Shown: positions 17,046-24,658 of the stretch, piece after piece
How the letters are laid out: each line of letters starts with the position of its first letter
Numbering within the stretch: the first letter of the stretch is position 1
Source: an uncultured Oscillibacter sp.
GTDB lineage: Bacteria; Bacillota; Clostridia; Oscillospirales; Oscillospiraceae
Length of the DNA: 64,000 bases
Assembly: GCF_910579365.1 (NCBI RefSeq)
Contig: NZ_CAJTUX010000004.1
Location: 1-64,000 of the forward strand
Direction: 5' to 3'
Program-made: the position numbers and the translations under genes
The notes under the pieces: model-generated
Seen by the model: the letters and a program-made list of their open reading frames with translations, nothing else
Told to the model about the DNA's origin: nothing
Database searches by the model: none

Positions 17046-17597
17046 ATGAAAAAGTTCAGTATCAAGACCATCGTCGCCATCGGCATTGGCGCCGCGCTGT
17101 TCTTCGTGCTCAGCACCTACATCGCCATCCCCACTCCCCTGCCCAACCTGAAGCTCAGCGTTCACTACGGCACCATGGCGGTCATGAGCATGCTGTTCGG
17201 CCCCATGGCCGGCGCGCTGATGTGCCTCATCGGCCACTTCCTGGGCGACCTGGCCGGCGGCTGGGGCGTGTGGTGGAGCTGGATCATCGGCTCGACCTTC
17301 TTCGGTCTGGCCATGGGCCTGCTGGGCAAGAAGCTGCGCCTGGACGACGGCGAGTTTGGCATTAAGGGCATCATTCTCTTCAACGTCGCCCAGGTTGTGG
17401 CGCACCTGATCGCCTGGGGCCTGATCGCCCCCGGCCTGGACATCTTGCTGTACAGCGAGCCCATGGAGAAAATCTTCCTTCAGGGCGCCGTGGGCAGCGT
17501 GGGCAACATCATCTCCACCGCGGTGGTGGGAACGCTGCTCTGCATCGCCTATGTGGCGGCCCGCCCGAAAAAGGGCTCCCTCCAGAAAGAGGACTGA
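17046..17597 (+). CDS. ECF transporter S component (UPF0397/ECF-ribofla_trS family)
   Basis: A 183-residue membrane protein with five or six hydrophobic helices, starting MKKFSIKTIVAIGIGAALFF, the signature N-terminus of the UPF0397 family. This family provides the substrate-binding S subunit of energy-coupling-factor vitamin transporters; it is often named for riboflavin, but specificity of members varies. AAAGGAGTG precedes ATG 17046. The fused ATPase and T subunit follow immediately, so this is a dedicated (group I) ECF system. Placement behind SAM hydrolase-like and nucleoside hydrolase genes makes an adenosyl or nucleoside-related substrate attractive, but that is inference. Confidence 0.88.
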   Translation: MKKFSIKTIVAIGIGAALFFVLSTYIAIPTPLPNLKLSVHYGTMAVMSMLFGPMAGALMCLIGHFLGDLAGGWGVWWSWIIGSTFFGLAMGLLGKKLRLDDGEFGIKGIILFNVAQVVAHLIAWGLIAPGLDILLYSEPMEKIFLQGAVGSVGNIISTAVVGTLLCIAYVAARPKKGSLQKED

Positions 17598-17665
17598 TCG
17601 TTTCCCTGGTCTCAACCCTGCAAGGCAACATCGATAAAAGATAAAAAAGAAGGGACGCGGCGCCT

Positions 17666-19378
17666 ATGAGCAGCCCTATCATTCAATTTGAGAATTTCTC
17701 TTTCCAATACAAATCTCAAGCCGAACCCACCCTGTACAACATCAACCTCTCCATCTATCCCGGCGAGAAGGTGCTGATCGCCGGTCCCTCCGGCTGCGGC
17801 AAGTCCACGCTGGCCAGCTGCATCAACGGGCTCATCCCCTTCGCCTACCCCGGTGAGCAGAGCGGAAGCCTGAAGATCAGCGGGGAGGAGGCCAAGGACA
17901 CCAGCATCTTCCAGCTCTCCAAGACCGTGGGCACCGTGCTTCAGGACCCGGACGGGCAGTTCATCGGCCTGACGGTGGCGGAGGACATCGCCTTTGTTCT
18001 GGAAAACGCCTGCACGCCTCAAAAAGAGATGATTCCCAGGGTGAAGGCGGTCTCCGAGAAGGTCGGCATTGAGCGCCACTTGGACCACGCGCCCGACGAG
18101 CTGTCCGGCGGACAGAAACAGCGGGTCTCCATGGCCGGCGTAATGATCAATGACGTGCAGGTATTTTTGTTTGACGAGCCCCTGGCGAACCTGGACCCCG
18201 CCACCGGCAAACAGGCCATCGAGCTCATCGACCAGATTCACCAGGACACCAAGGCCGCCATCGTCATCATTGAGCACCGGCTGGAGGACGTTCTCTGGCG
18301 GGATGTGGACCGCATCATCCTGATGCGGGACGGGAAAATCCTGCTGGACTCCACCCCGGACCAGCTGCTCTCCACCGGACTGCTTTTGGAAAACGGCATC
18401 CGGGAGCCTTTGTACCTCACCGCCATGCGCTACGCGGGCGTGGAGATTACGCCGGAAAGCCTGCCCCAAAGCATCCGCAGCGTGCGCCTCTCCGAGGAGG
18501 ACCGCCGCCGGGTCCGGGACTGGGGCGCGCAGCAGATTCCGTCTCCCCCGCCGGAGAAGGGAGAGGTTCTGCTCTCGGCGGAGAACATCGACTTTACATA
18601 CGAAAACGGCTTCCACGCGCTGAAGGGCGTCAGCCTGCGCATCGAGAAGGGGGAGCTGCTGGCCATCGTCGGCACCAACGGCGCGGGCAAATCCACCTTC
18701 TCCAAGGCCATCTGCGGGTTTGAAAAGCCCCAGAAGGGCGTCCTTCGCTTCAAGGGAGAGGATATGTCCTCCCTGAGCATCAAGGAGCGGGCGGACCGCA
18801 TCGGCTATGTAATGCAAAACCCCAACCAGATGATCTCCAAGTCCTTCATCTTCGACGAGGTGGCCCTGGGCCTCCGGCTCCGGGGCGTGGCGGAGGACGA
18901 GATCACCCGCCGGGTGGAGGAGACGCTGAAAATCTGCGGTCTGTACCCCTTCCGGAAGTGGCCCATCTCCGCGCTGAGCTTCGGGCAGAAAAAGCGGGTG
19001 ACCATCGCCTCCATCCTGGTGCTGAACCCGGAAATGCTGATTCTGGACGAACCCACCGCGGGCCAGGACTTCCGCCATTACACGGAGATCATGGAGTTCC
19101 TCCGGGGCCTCAGCGCCCTGGACATCACCGTGGTCATGATTACCCACGACATGCACCTGATGCTGGAGTATGCCAAGCGGGCGGTGGTGTTCTCCCAGGG
19201 GCAGATCATCGCGGACGATACCTCCGCCAACATTCTGACCAGCCCCGACATCATCCGGCGCGCCAGCCTGAAGGAAACCTCCCTCTACGACCTTGCGCTG
19301 ATGTGCGGCGCGGAGGCTCCCAACCGCTTTGTTCAGCACTTTATTGATTACGACAGGGAGGCGAGAAGCCATGGTTAA
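17666..19378 (+). CDS. ECF transporter ATPase, fused A1-A2 double ABC domain
   Basis: A 570-residue protein with two ABC ATPase domains in tandem. Domain 1 (about 5-245) has Walker A GPSGCGKST, signature LSGGQKQR and Walker B VFLFDEP. Domain 2 (about 305-540) has Walker A GTNGAGKST, the variant signature LSFGQKKR and Walker B MLILDEP. The tandem arrangement replaces separate EcfA1 and EcfA2 subunits. ATG 17666 lies behind AGAAGGGACG. Its last codons overlap the start of the T-component gene by eight bases. Confidence 0.93.
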   Translation: MSSPIIQFENFSFQYKSQAEPTLYNINLSIYPGEKVLIAGPSGCGKSTLASCINGLIPFAYPGEQSGSLKISGEEAKDTSIFQLSKTVGTVLQDPDGQFIGLTVAEDIAFVLENACTPQKEMIPRVKAVSEKVGIERHLDHAPDELSGGQKQRVSMAGVMINDVQVFLFDEPLANLDPATGKQAIELIDQIHQDTKAAIVIIEHRLEDVLWRDVDRIILMRDGKILLDSTPDQLLSTGLLLENGIREPLYLTAMRYAGVEITPESLPQSIRSVRLSEEDRRRVRDWGAQQIPSPPPEKGEVLLSAENIDFTYENGFHALKGVSLRIEKGELLAIVGTNGAGKSTFSKAICGFEKPQKGVLRFKGEDMSSLSIKERADRIGYVMQNPNQMISKSFIFDEVALGLRLRGVAEDEITRRVEETLKICGLYPFRKWPISALSFGQKKRVTIASILVLNPEMLILDEPTAGQDFRHYTEIMEFLRGLSALDITVVMITHDMHLMLEYAKRAVVFSQGQIIADDTSANILTSPDIIRRASLKETSLYDLALMCGAEAPNRFVQHFIDYDREARSHG

Positions 19379-20195
19379 GCTCTTCAACTTCATTGACCGG
19401 AAGTCCCCCATTCACGCGCTCACCGGCGCGGCCAAGCTGGCGTGCATGATGTGCTGGATTTTCGCCGCCATGGTCACCTTTGACACCCGGTATCTGATCT
19501 TCCTCACCGTGGCCGCAGTAGTGCTCTTCCAGGTGTCGAAAATCCGCCTGTCCGACGTGAAGGTGCTGCTGATTTTCACCCTGGTGTTCCTTCTGCTGAA
19601 CAACGCCCTGATCTATCTCTTCTCCCCGGAGCACGGCGTCACCATCTACGGCTCCAGGACGCTGCTTCTGCACATCATCGGGCGGTATACCATCACCAGC
19701 CAGCAGCTGCTCTATCACCTCAACGTGGTCCTGAAATACACCGCCACGATTCCGGTGGTCATGCTGTTCATCTGCACGACGCAGCCCAGCGAATTCGCCT
19801 CCTCCCTCAACCGCATCGGCGTCAGCTACCGCATCGCCTACTCCGTGTCTCTGGCGCTGCGGTATATCCCGGATGTCATGAAGGAGTTCCACGACATCTC
19901 CCTTGCCCAGCAGGCGCGGGGCGTAGAGCTGTCCGGCAAGGCGGGGGTCTTCAAGCGGCTGAAAAGCGCCACCAGCATTCTGATGCCGCTGATCCTCTCC
20001 AGTCTGGACCGGATCGAAGTGGTCTCCAACGCCATGGAGCTCCGCTGCTTCGGCAGAGAGAAAACCCGCACCTGGTATCGGGAGCAGCCGTTCCTCCGGA
20101 ACGACTATATCGCCTTTGTCTGCGGCTTCGTCCTGATCGCCATCTCCCTGCTTTTGAACATTCCCAACGGCGGACGCTATTGGAATCCCTTCTGA
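19371..20195 (+). CDS. ECF transporter T component (transmembrane coupling protein)
   Basis: A 274-residue membrane protein of the CbiQ/EcfT family with about five hydrophobic segments. The coupling helices carry the family's Ala-Arg-Gly motif, visible as LAQQARGVEL at about residue 180; the second motif falls in AMELRCFGREKTRTW. It links the two ATPase domains to the S subunit. ATG 19371 is preferred because AGGGAGGCGAG precedes it; the alternative at 19329 lies well inside the ATPase gene. It is the last gene of the operon, followed by a hairpin. Confidence 0.92.
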   Translation: MVKLFNFIDRKSPIHALTGAAKLACMMCWIFAAMVTFDTRYLIFLTVAAVVLFQVSKIRLSDVKVLLIFTLVFLLLNNALIYLFSPEHGVTIYGSRTLLLHIIGRYTITSQQLLYHLNVVLKYTATIPVVMLFICTTQPSEFASSLNRIGVSYRIAYSVSLALRYIPDVMKEFHDISLAQQARGVELSGKAGVFKRLKSATSILMPLILSSLDRIEVVSNAMELRCFGREKTRTWYREQPFLRNDYIAFVCGFVLIAISLLLNIPNGGRYWNPF

Positions 20196-20205
20196 ACGGA
20201 AAACT

Positions 20206-20238
20206 GCGGCTCCCCGGTCCGAACGACCGGGGAGCCGC
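20206..20238 (+). terminator. Hairpin ending the ECF operon
   Basis: GCGGCTCCCCGGTC (20206-20219) pairs perfectly with 20225-20238 over 14 bp across CGAAC, eleven bases after the T-component stop. There is no strong T tract, but it lies between converging operons. Confidence 0.65.
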
Positions 20239-20294
20239 GTCCTCTCGGCCTTCCGCCGGCCATTCAGGGGCCCGTTTCACGCCCGCGCCCCGCG

Positions 20295-20333
20295 AAAAGG
20301 CCCGCCCTCCGGCGGTCTCCGGAACGCGGGCCT
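20295..20333 (-). terminator. Intrinsic terminator of the NMT1-type ABC operon
   Basis: On the minus strand AGGCCCGC (20333-20326) pairs with GCGGGCCT (20305-20298), with an inner GC-rich hairpin, followed by TTTT. It lies about 70 bases past the ATPase gene stop. Confidence 0.6.
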
Positions 20334-20401
20334 CGCCCTTATTAAACCGCAGCGGCGGGGATCCCGCCGGAAAACGGCCCCAGCGGCCAAAGCGACGGCC
20401 C

Positions 20402-20971
20402 CTATTCCGGCGGCGCGGGCAGGCGAAGCAGGGGCGCGTCCTCCAGCCCTTCCAGGCTGTGGGTGGCCAGCACCACGGGCTTTTTCTCCCCCGCCTCCCG
20501 GATCAGGGCCAGGCACCGGGCGCGGTTCTCGCCGTCCAGGCCGGTGAAGGGCTCGTCCAAAGCCAACGCCTCCGACGGAGCCAGCAGCGCCCTGGCCAGC
20601 GTCAGGCGGCGCTGCATCCCGCCGGACCAGAGCCGGACAGGCCGGGGGTCCTCCAGGTCCAGCCCCAGACGCTCCAGCACCTCCTGCGCCGCCGGGGGAA
20701 TCTCCCCCAGAACAAACCGGAGATTCGCGGCGGCGGGCAGGTCCTCCAACAGGCGGTTCTCCTGAAAGACGGCGGCCCAGTGGCCATCCGCGCCCCGGAT
20801 CGCTCCGGCGTCGGGACGCTCCAGCCCCAAAAGCAGGCGGAGCAGGGTAGTTTTCCCCGTGCCGGAGGGGGCGGTGACACAGGTGATTCCGGTCAGAAAC
20901 ACTGCGCTCAGGTCCCGCAGCACGGCTTTGCCGCCGTAGGACTTCCACAGGCGCTCCACATAAATCTCCAT
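20402..20971 (-). CDS. ABC transporter ATPase (TauB/SsuB/ThiZ type)
   Basis: A 189-residue ABC ATPase, slightly short for the family. Walker A is APSGTGKTTLLRLLLG, the Q-loop is VFQENRLLEDL, the signature is the variant LWSGGMQRRLTLARAL, Walker B is ALALDEPFTGLD, and the switch His lies in LATHSLEG. It would energise the adjacent permease and NMT1-type binding lipoprotein. Its ATG shares one base with the permease stop, so the genes are coupled. The C-terminus is trimmed compared with SsuB, ending soon after the switch region. Confidence 0.88.
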   Translation of the reverse strand: MEIYVERLWKSYGGKAVLRDLSAVFLTGITCVTAPSGTGKTTLLRLLLGLERPDAGAIRGADGHWAAVFQENRLLEDLPAAANLRFVLGEIPPAAQEVLERLGLDLEDPRPVRLWSGGMQRRLTLARALLAPSEALALDEPFTGLDGENRARCLALIREAGEKKPVVLATHSLEGLEDAPLLRLPAPPE

Positions 20972-21720
20972 CAGCGTCCCGCCTTTCCCGCAAGCCCGTC
21001 CACCGCCGCCAGGAACAGCATCTCAAACCCCGCCGACAAAAGCAGGATGACGGCGGTCCAGGCGAAGAGGTCCGGCGTTTGCAGATAGATTTTGGCGGTG
21101 TACAGCCGCTCGCCAATAGTCCCCGCCGGAAGGCCGATGACCTCCGCCGCCGCGCCCGCCTTCCAGCAAAGGCCCAGGGCCAGGGAGGCGGCGGAGCGGA
21201 AATACGGCAGCGCCTGGGGCAGGTAAATTCCCCAGATCCGCCGCCGGAGGGGAACCCGGTAAACCCGGGCCAGCTCCAGAAGGCGCACATCTGTCCGGCG
21301 AAGTCCTTCCAGCACGTTCAGATACACCGGCGGGAAGGCCACCAGAACGGAGATGAACAGCGGCAGGGACCGGGAATCCAGCCAAACCAGGGCCAGAATG
21401 ATGAAGGAGGCCACCGGCACCGCCTTCGCCGCCGCCACCGGCGGGGCCAGCAGCGCCTCCAGCCAGGGCCGTCCCGCCGCCAGGGCCGCCAGCAGCGCCG
21501 CCAGCGCGCAGGAGAGCAGGAACCCGCCGAAAATGTGAAGAGACGAATTCGCCACCGCCTGCCAGAAGGCGGCTGTGGGCAGCAGCTCCAAAAGCCGCAG
21601 GACCACCCGCGCCGGCGAGGCCAGCAGCAGCGACCCGTTGGGGACCGCCGCCGCCAGGGCCATGCTTCCCCCCTGCCAGACCAAAAGCCAGAACAGAACC
21701 GGACGGAGCTTAGATGCCAT
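20971..21720 (-). CDS. ABC transporter permease (TauC/SsuC/ThiX type)
   Basis: A 249-residue inner-membrane protein of the NitT/TauT permease family, with about six hydrophobic stretches (VLFWLLVWQGGSMALAAAV near the N-terminus). The EAA-type loop reads LLELARVYRVPLRRRIWGI at about residues 155-175. I chose the ATG at 21720, which overlaps the last codons of the binding-protein gene, giving MASKLRPVLF; longer starts would add a charged tail. Confidence 0.88.
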   Translation of the reverse strand: MASKLRPVLFWLLVWQGGSMALAAAVPNGSLLLASPARVVLRLLELLPTAAFWQAVANSSLHIFGGFLLSCALAALLAALAAGRPWLEALLAPPVAAAKAVPVASFIILALVWLDSRSLPLFISVLVAFPPVYLNVLEGLRRTDVRLLELARVYRVPLRRRIWGIYLPQALPYFRSAASLALGLCWKAGAAAEVIGLPAGTIGERLYTAKIYLQTPDLFAWTAVILLLSAGFEMLFLAAVDGLAGKAGR

Positions 21721-22780
21721 AGAAGAAGTCGTCCCGAGGCATCGCGCCGCCCACGGACTCCGGAGCCGCCTCCGCCAGAATCTGGAGATAGCCCGAGAGC
21801 TTTTCATACATCTCCTGTCCGGTGAGGCAGACGATGTTGCAGTGGGGCAGGGCCTTTTCCGCCACGGCGGGACTCTCGATGATGCCGTTTTGGGCCACCA
21901 GCTCCGCCGCCCCGGCGGTGTTTTCCGTTACCCAGTCCACGGAAGCGGCGTACTCCCTCAAAAACACATCCACCAGCTCCGGCCGCGTTTCCACCAGCTC
22001 CCGCCGGGCCACGGCCACGCCGGTAATCATGGCGGAGCCGTTGTCCAGGGCGTCCCACTCCGCCGTCAGGTCCAGAGCCACCCGGAGATATTCCAGCTTC
22101 TCCTGGGCCACGGTGACGAAGGGCTGCGGCAGCAGGGCCAGGTCCGCCGTTCCCGCCGCCAGGGCGGCGACGCACTCGGCGTGCTCACTCTTCCAGTCGA
22201 TGGTCACGTCCCGCTCCGGGTCCAGACCGTTTTGCTCCAAGAGGTAGCGGAGACCGAACTCCGGCGTGGACCCCTTCCCGGCGGCCACCAGGGTCTTCCC
22301 TCTCAGGTCCGCCATGGACTGGACGGTCTCCCCGCCGTTCTCCACAATGTAGAGAACCCCCAGGGTATTGACGGCCAGGGTGACCATCTGCCCCTCGGTC
22401 TTGTTGTACAGCACCGCCGCCAGATTGGCGGGGACGCAGGCGATATCCAGCTCCCCTTTGATGAGCTTGGGGGTCAGCTCGTCGGCGGAGCCCGCCAGAT
22501 CGAAGTGCCAGTTATAGACGGACGCAATGACGCCCCTCTTCTCCATCATCCGCACCAGGCCCATGGCGGTGGGGCCCTTCAGCGCTCCCACCCAAAGGGG
22601 ATAGGCCTCGTCCGGCGTATCATCCGGGGGAGCGGGGTCCTCCGCCGGGGTATTCTGCGTTTCCTCCGCCGGGGCGGAGCCGCTCACTACCTGGGTGGGA
22701 CCGTCGCCGCGGATCACGCCGCAGGCGGAGAGGGCCAGCAGCAGGGCCAGGGCAAGAGCCAGCGTCTTCATGACTTTCAT
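21710..22780 (-). CDS. ABC substrate-binding lipoprotein, NMT1/THI5-like
   Basis: A 356-residue exported lipoprotein. Signal peptide LALALALLLALSAC has the lipidated Cys near residue 20, followed by a Pro/Glu/Thr-rich linker (to about 60) and a periplasmic-binding fold of the NMT1/NitT/TauT kind (GKTLVAAGKGSTPEFGLRYL, then VDVFLREYAASVDWV). Such proteins bind thiamine precursors, sulfonates or similar small organics; the ligand here is unknown. GGAGG lies eight bases before the chosen ATG at 22780. It is the second gene of the operon headed by a TM1266-family regulator, an association that hints at metal- or hydrogenase-linked metabolism. Confidence 0.88.
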   Translation of the reverse strand: MKVMKTLALALALLLALSACGVIRGDGPTQVVSGSAPAEETQNTPAEDPAPPDDTPDEAYPLWVGALKGPTAMGLVRMMEKRGVIASVYNWHFDLAGSADELTPKLIKGELDIACVPANLAAVLYNKTEGQMVTLAVNTLGVLYIVENGGETVQSMADLRGKTLVAAGKGSTPEFGLRYLLEQNGLDPERDVTIDWKSEHAECVAALAAGTADLALLPQPFVTVAQEKLEYLRVALDLTAEWDALDNGSAMITGVAVARRELVETRPELVDVFLREYAASVDWVTENTAGAAELVAQNGIIESPAVAEKALPHCNIVCLTGQEMYEKLSGYLQILAEAAPESVGGAMPRDDFFYGI

Positions 22781-22867
22781 CCATCGTTCCTCCAAACTAT
22801 TTCATCGCCGCAGCTGCGGCTTGGTTCTTTGCCAAAGCATCAGAGCACACAAACGTGCTTTTTGCCC

Positions 22868-22889
22868 GCTTTTTCTTTCAAGAAAAAGC
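22868..22889 (-). other. Ten-bp perfect hairpin over the TM1266 gene stop
   Basis: GCTTTTTCTT (22868-22877) and AAGAAAAAGC (22880-22889) form a perfect stem with a two-base loop centred on the regulator's stop codon. It could slow transcription or protect RNA between the regulator and the lipoprotein gene. A similar AT-rich dyad with GGGC at one edge occurs at 56903-56935, so it may be a dispersed short element. Confidence 0.4.
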
Positions 22890-23132
22890 AGGAGGGGCGT
22901 AAACGGTCTTGGCCGTCACGCCGGGCAGGCGTCCGATCTTCCCCGACAGGGCGGAGATGACGTCCGCCGGTGCGTCCAGGGCCACGCTGATCAGGCGTAT
23001 TCCCCGCTCCCGGCAGGGGACGCCCATCCGGCCGATGACGGCGCTTTCGTACTGGTGCAGTAAGGCGTTCAGCGCCGCCACGGAATCCGCCTCCCGGACG
23101 ATGACCGCCAGAACGGCGACGCGGGTCTCCAT
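22878..23132 (-). CDS. TM1266-family iron-only hydrogenase system regulator
   Basis: An 84-residue protein matching the TM1266 family nearly end to end: METRVAVLAVIV at the start, the conserved IIGRMG-like VIGRMGVPCRERGI, then SVALDAPADVISALSGKIGR and LPGVTAKTVY. These ACT/NikR-like small proteins are associated with [FeFe]-hydrogenase gene sets and are presumed to sense a small ligand; the mechanism is not established. ATG 23132 follows AAGGAGGGAAG at ideal spacing. It leads an operon with an NMT1-type ABC transporter and is preceded by a long leader with a terminator. Confidence 0.85.
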   Translation of the reverse strand: METRVAVLAVIVREADSVAALNALLHQYESAVIGRMGVPCRERGIRLISVALDAPADVISALSGKIGRLPGVTAKTVYAPPAFS

Positions 23133-23152
23133 ACAGTCTTCCCTCCTTTTCC

Positions 23153-23189
23153 AAAAAACCAAGCCCCTCCGCCGATTGGCAGAGGGGCT
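23153..23189 (-). terminator. Intrinsic terminator inside the leader of the TM1266-ABC operon
   Basis: On the minus strand AGCCCCTCTGCC (23189-23178) pairs with GGCGGAGGGGCT (23173-23162), one G-U wobble, followed by TTGG and TTTTTT at 23158-23153. It ends only about 20 bases before the start codon at 23132, so it must be bypassed for expression: an attenuator. Confidence 0.75.
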
Positions 23190-23343
23190 GTGAACACGCA
23201 CAACGCAACAAGACCCGGGGCGGGAAAATCCCTCCGTGTCCCACTCTCTCCTCTTACGGCTCGGAACCCACCTTGCCGCCAGACCGACAGATATTCATTC
23301 CGGTCCTCCGGTCAGAAACAACTTTCCGGGAACGGGCTTGCTA
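23190..23343 (-). promoter_or_regulatory. Structured leader, candidate riboswitch or attenuator sensor
   Basis: About 150 transcribed bases lie between a near-consensus promoter and the leader terminator. On the minus strand they can fold into several helices, for example GACCG pairing with CGGTC around 23306-23274, CGGC with GCCG, and a GGGATTTTCCC hairpin. I do not recognise a known class (no TPP, cobalamin, SAM, FMN or T-box core). Confidence 0.5.
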
Positions 23344-23349
23344 AGGACG

Positions 23350-23378
23350 ATGATAGCATGGACAAAGCCGGATGTCAA
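23350..23378 (-). promoter_or_regulatory. SigmaA promoter of the TM1266-ABC operon
   Basis: Minus strand TTGACA (23378-23373) and TATCAT (23355-23350) with a 17-bp spacer. Transcription would begin near 23343, leaving a leader of about 210 bases. Confidence 0.75.
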
Positions 23379-23399
23379 GGCCCGGCCCTGGCAGGGTTT

Positions 23400-24575
23400 T
23401 CATTCCTTATCCAGATAGTCCAGCTCCTCCACGACCTCGCCGCCCCGGTAATAGACCCGGGGCACCCGGCGGGCCACGGCGCAGAGGAGCTCATAGGAGA
23501 TGGTCCCCGCCTTCTCCGCCGCCTGGGCGAACCCGTCCGCCGGGGCGGCGCCCAGCAGGGTGACCTCGTCCCCGGCGGCGGCCCCGGGCACGGCGGAGGC
23601 GTCCAGAACGATCTGGTCCATGCTCACCCGGCCGATTATCGGGGCGGGTTTTCCGTGGATGGAGGCCACGCCCAAATTGGAAAGGCACCGGGGATACCCG
23701 TCGGCATAGCCGCAGCAGACCGTGGCCGCCCGGAGGGGGCGGTCCGCCGTGTAGAACCGGCCATAGCCCACGCAGTCCCCCGGGGCCAGGGTCTTCACCT
23801 GGCTGACCACAGTTTTCAGCGTCATGACCGGACGGAGCCCCGGAAAGGTCACCTCGGCGCTGGGGTCCTGGCCATAGAGTATCACACCGGCGCGAACCAT
23901 ATCGCAGCTCCAGTCCGGGTGGGCGGTCAGTCCGGCGGAATTGGAGCAGTGAATGACGCCCAGGGCCCCCGCCTCCTCCAGCCGCTCCACTACCCGGCGG
24001 AAAAGAGCGTACTGCTCCCCGGTGTAGCGGCGGTCGTCCTCCGCCAGGGAGTCCGCAACGGAAAAATGCTGGAACACGCCGGTGACGGAGAGGCCCTTCA
24101 GCCTCCGGCATGCCAGAAGGCCCGAGACCGCCTCCTCCAGGTCCCGGCAGGCCCCGAAGCCGATGCGGCCCATGCCGGTGTCCACCTTCAGATGCACCTC
24201 CACCGTGACGCCGGCCGCCTCCGCCGAGGCGGCCAAAGCCCGGCCGTACTCCAGGCTGTAGACGGCCTGGGTGATGCCCTCCGCCGCCAGCGCCGCCGCG
24301 CACGCGGGGCGGGTCATCCCCAGGATCAAAATGGGCTGCGTGATTCCGCTGCGGCGCAGATGCCGGGCCTCCGCCAGGGAGGATACGGCAAACCAGGCCG
24401 CCCCCGCCTCCGCCAGCGCGCGGGCTGTCAAGCGGTCCCCGTGGCCGTAGGCGTCGGCCTTCACCACGGCGCAGACCACGGCGGAGCCCGCCCGCCGCTG
24501 AATCTGATGAAAATTGTGAACCAGGGCGTCCAGGTCAATCTCCGCCCAGCAGTGCGCGTCAAAGGCAATGTGCAT
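23400..24575 (-). CDS. alr: Alanine racemase
   Basis: A 391-residue fold-type III PLP enzyme that interconverts L- and D-alanine for peptidoglycan synthesis. The PLP lysine is at residue 39 in VVKADAYGHGD; the catalytic tyrosine of the partner subunit lies in CGYADGYPR, after VGYGRFYTA. Length and motif order are standard. ATG 24575 follows AGGAGG at the right spacing. It is a single-gene unit between the ABC operon and the threonine synthase pair, with a weak promoter (24614-24642) just upstream. Confidence 0.95.
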   Translation of the reverse strand: MHIAFDAHCWAEIDLDALVHNFHQIQRRAGSAVVCAVVKADAYGHGDRLTARALAEAGAAWFAVSSLAEARHLRRSGITQPILILGMTRPACAAALAAEGITQAVYSLEYGRALAASAEAAGVTVEVHLKVDTGMGRIGFGACRDLEEAVSGLLACRRLKGLSVTGVFQHFSVADSLAEDDRRYTGEQYALFRRVVERLEEAGALGVIHCSNSAGLTAHPDWSCDMVRAGVILYGQDPSAEVTFPGLRPVMTLKTVVSQVKTLAPGDCVGYGRFYTADRPLRAATVCCGYADGYPRCLSNLGVASIHGKPAPIIGRVSMDQIVLDASAVPGAAAGDEVTLLGAAPADGFAQAAEKAGTISYELLCAVARRVPRVYYRGGEVVEELDYLDKE

Positions 24576-24613
24576 GGGGTTCCTCCTGTCTGTTGGATCG
24601 GATGCTTGGGGAT

Positions 24614-24642
24614 ATCTTACTCCGGTTCCGTCCGAAGCGCAA
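24614..24642 (-). promoter_or_regulatory. Possible promoter of alr
   Basis: Minus strand TTGCGC (24642-24637) and TAAGAT (24619-24614) with a 17-bp spacer, about 30 bases before the ribosome binding site. Both boxes deviate from consensus. Confidence 0.4.
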
Positions 24643-24658
24643 CGGCGTTTTCTGCTCT

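Noticed and set aside
1..20195. SAM or methionine riboswitch/T-box controlling the DUF62 operons
   Set aside because: No SAM-I, SAM-II, SMK or T-box core is visible before 264, 9184 or 11478; promoters are short or carry protein-type dyads.
20277..21290. Minus-strand frame overlapping the ABC ATPase and permease genes
   Set aside because: It is an alternate frame of two clearly recognised genes, with Arg/Gly/Pro-rich nonsense sequence.
23190..23343. TPP riboswitch upstream of the NMT1-type transporter
   Set aside because: The CTGAGA and ACCTGATCTGGATAATGCC-like core elements are absent on the transcribed strand.
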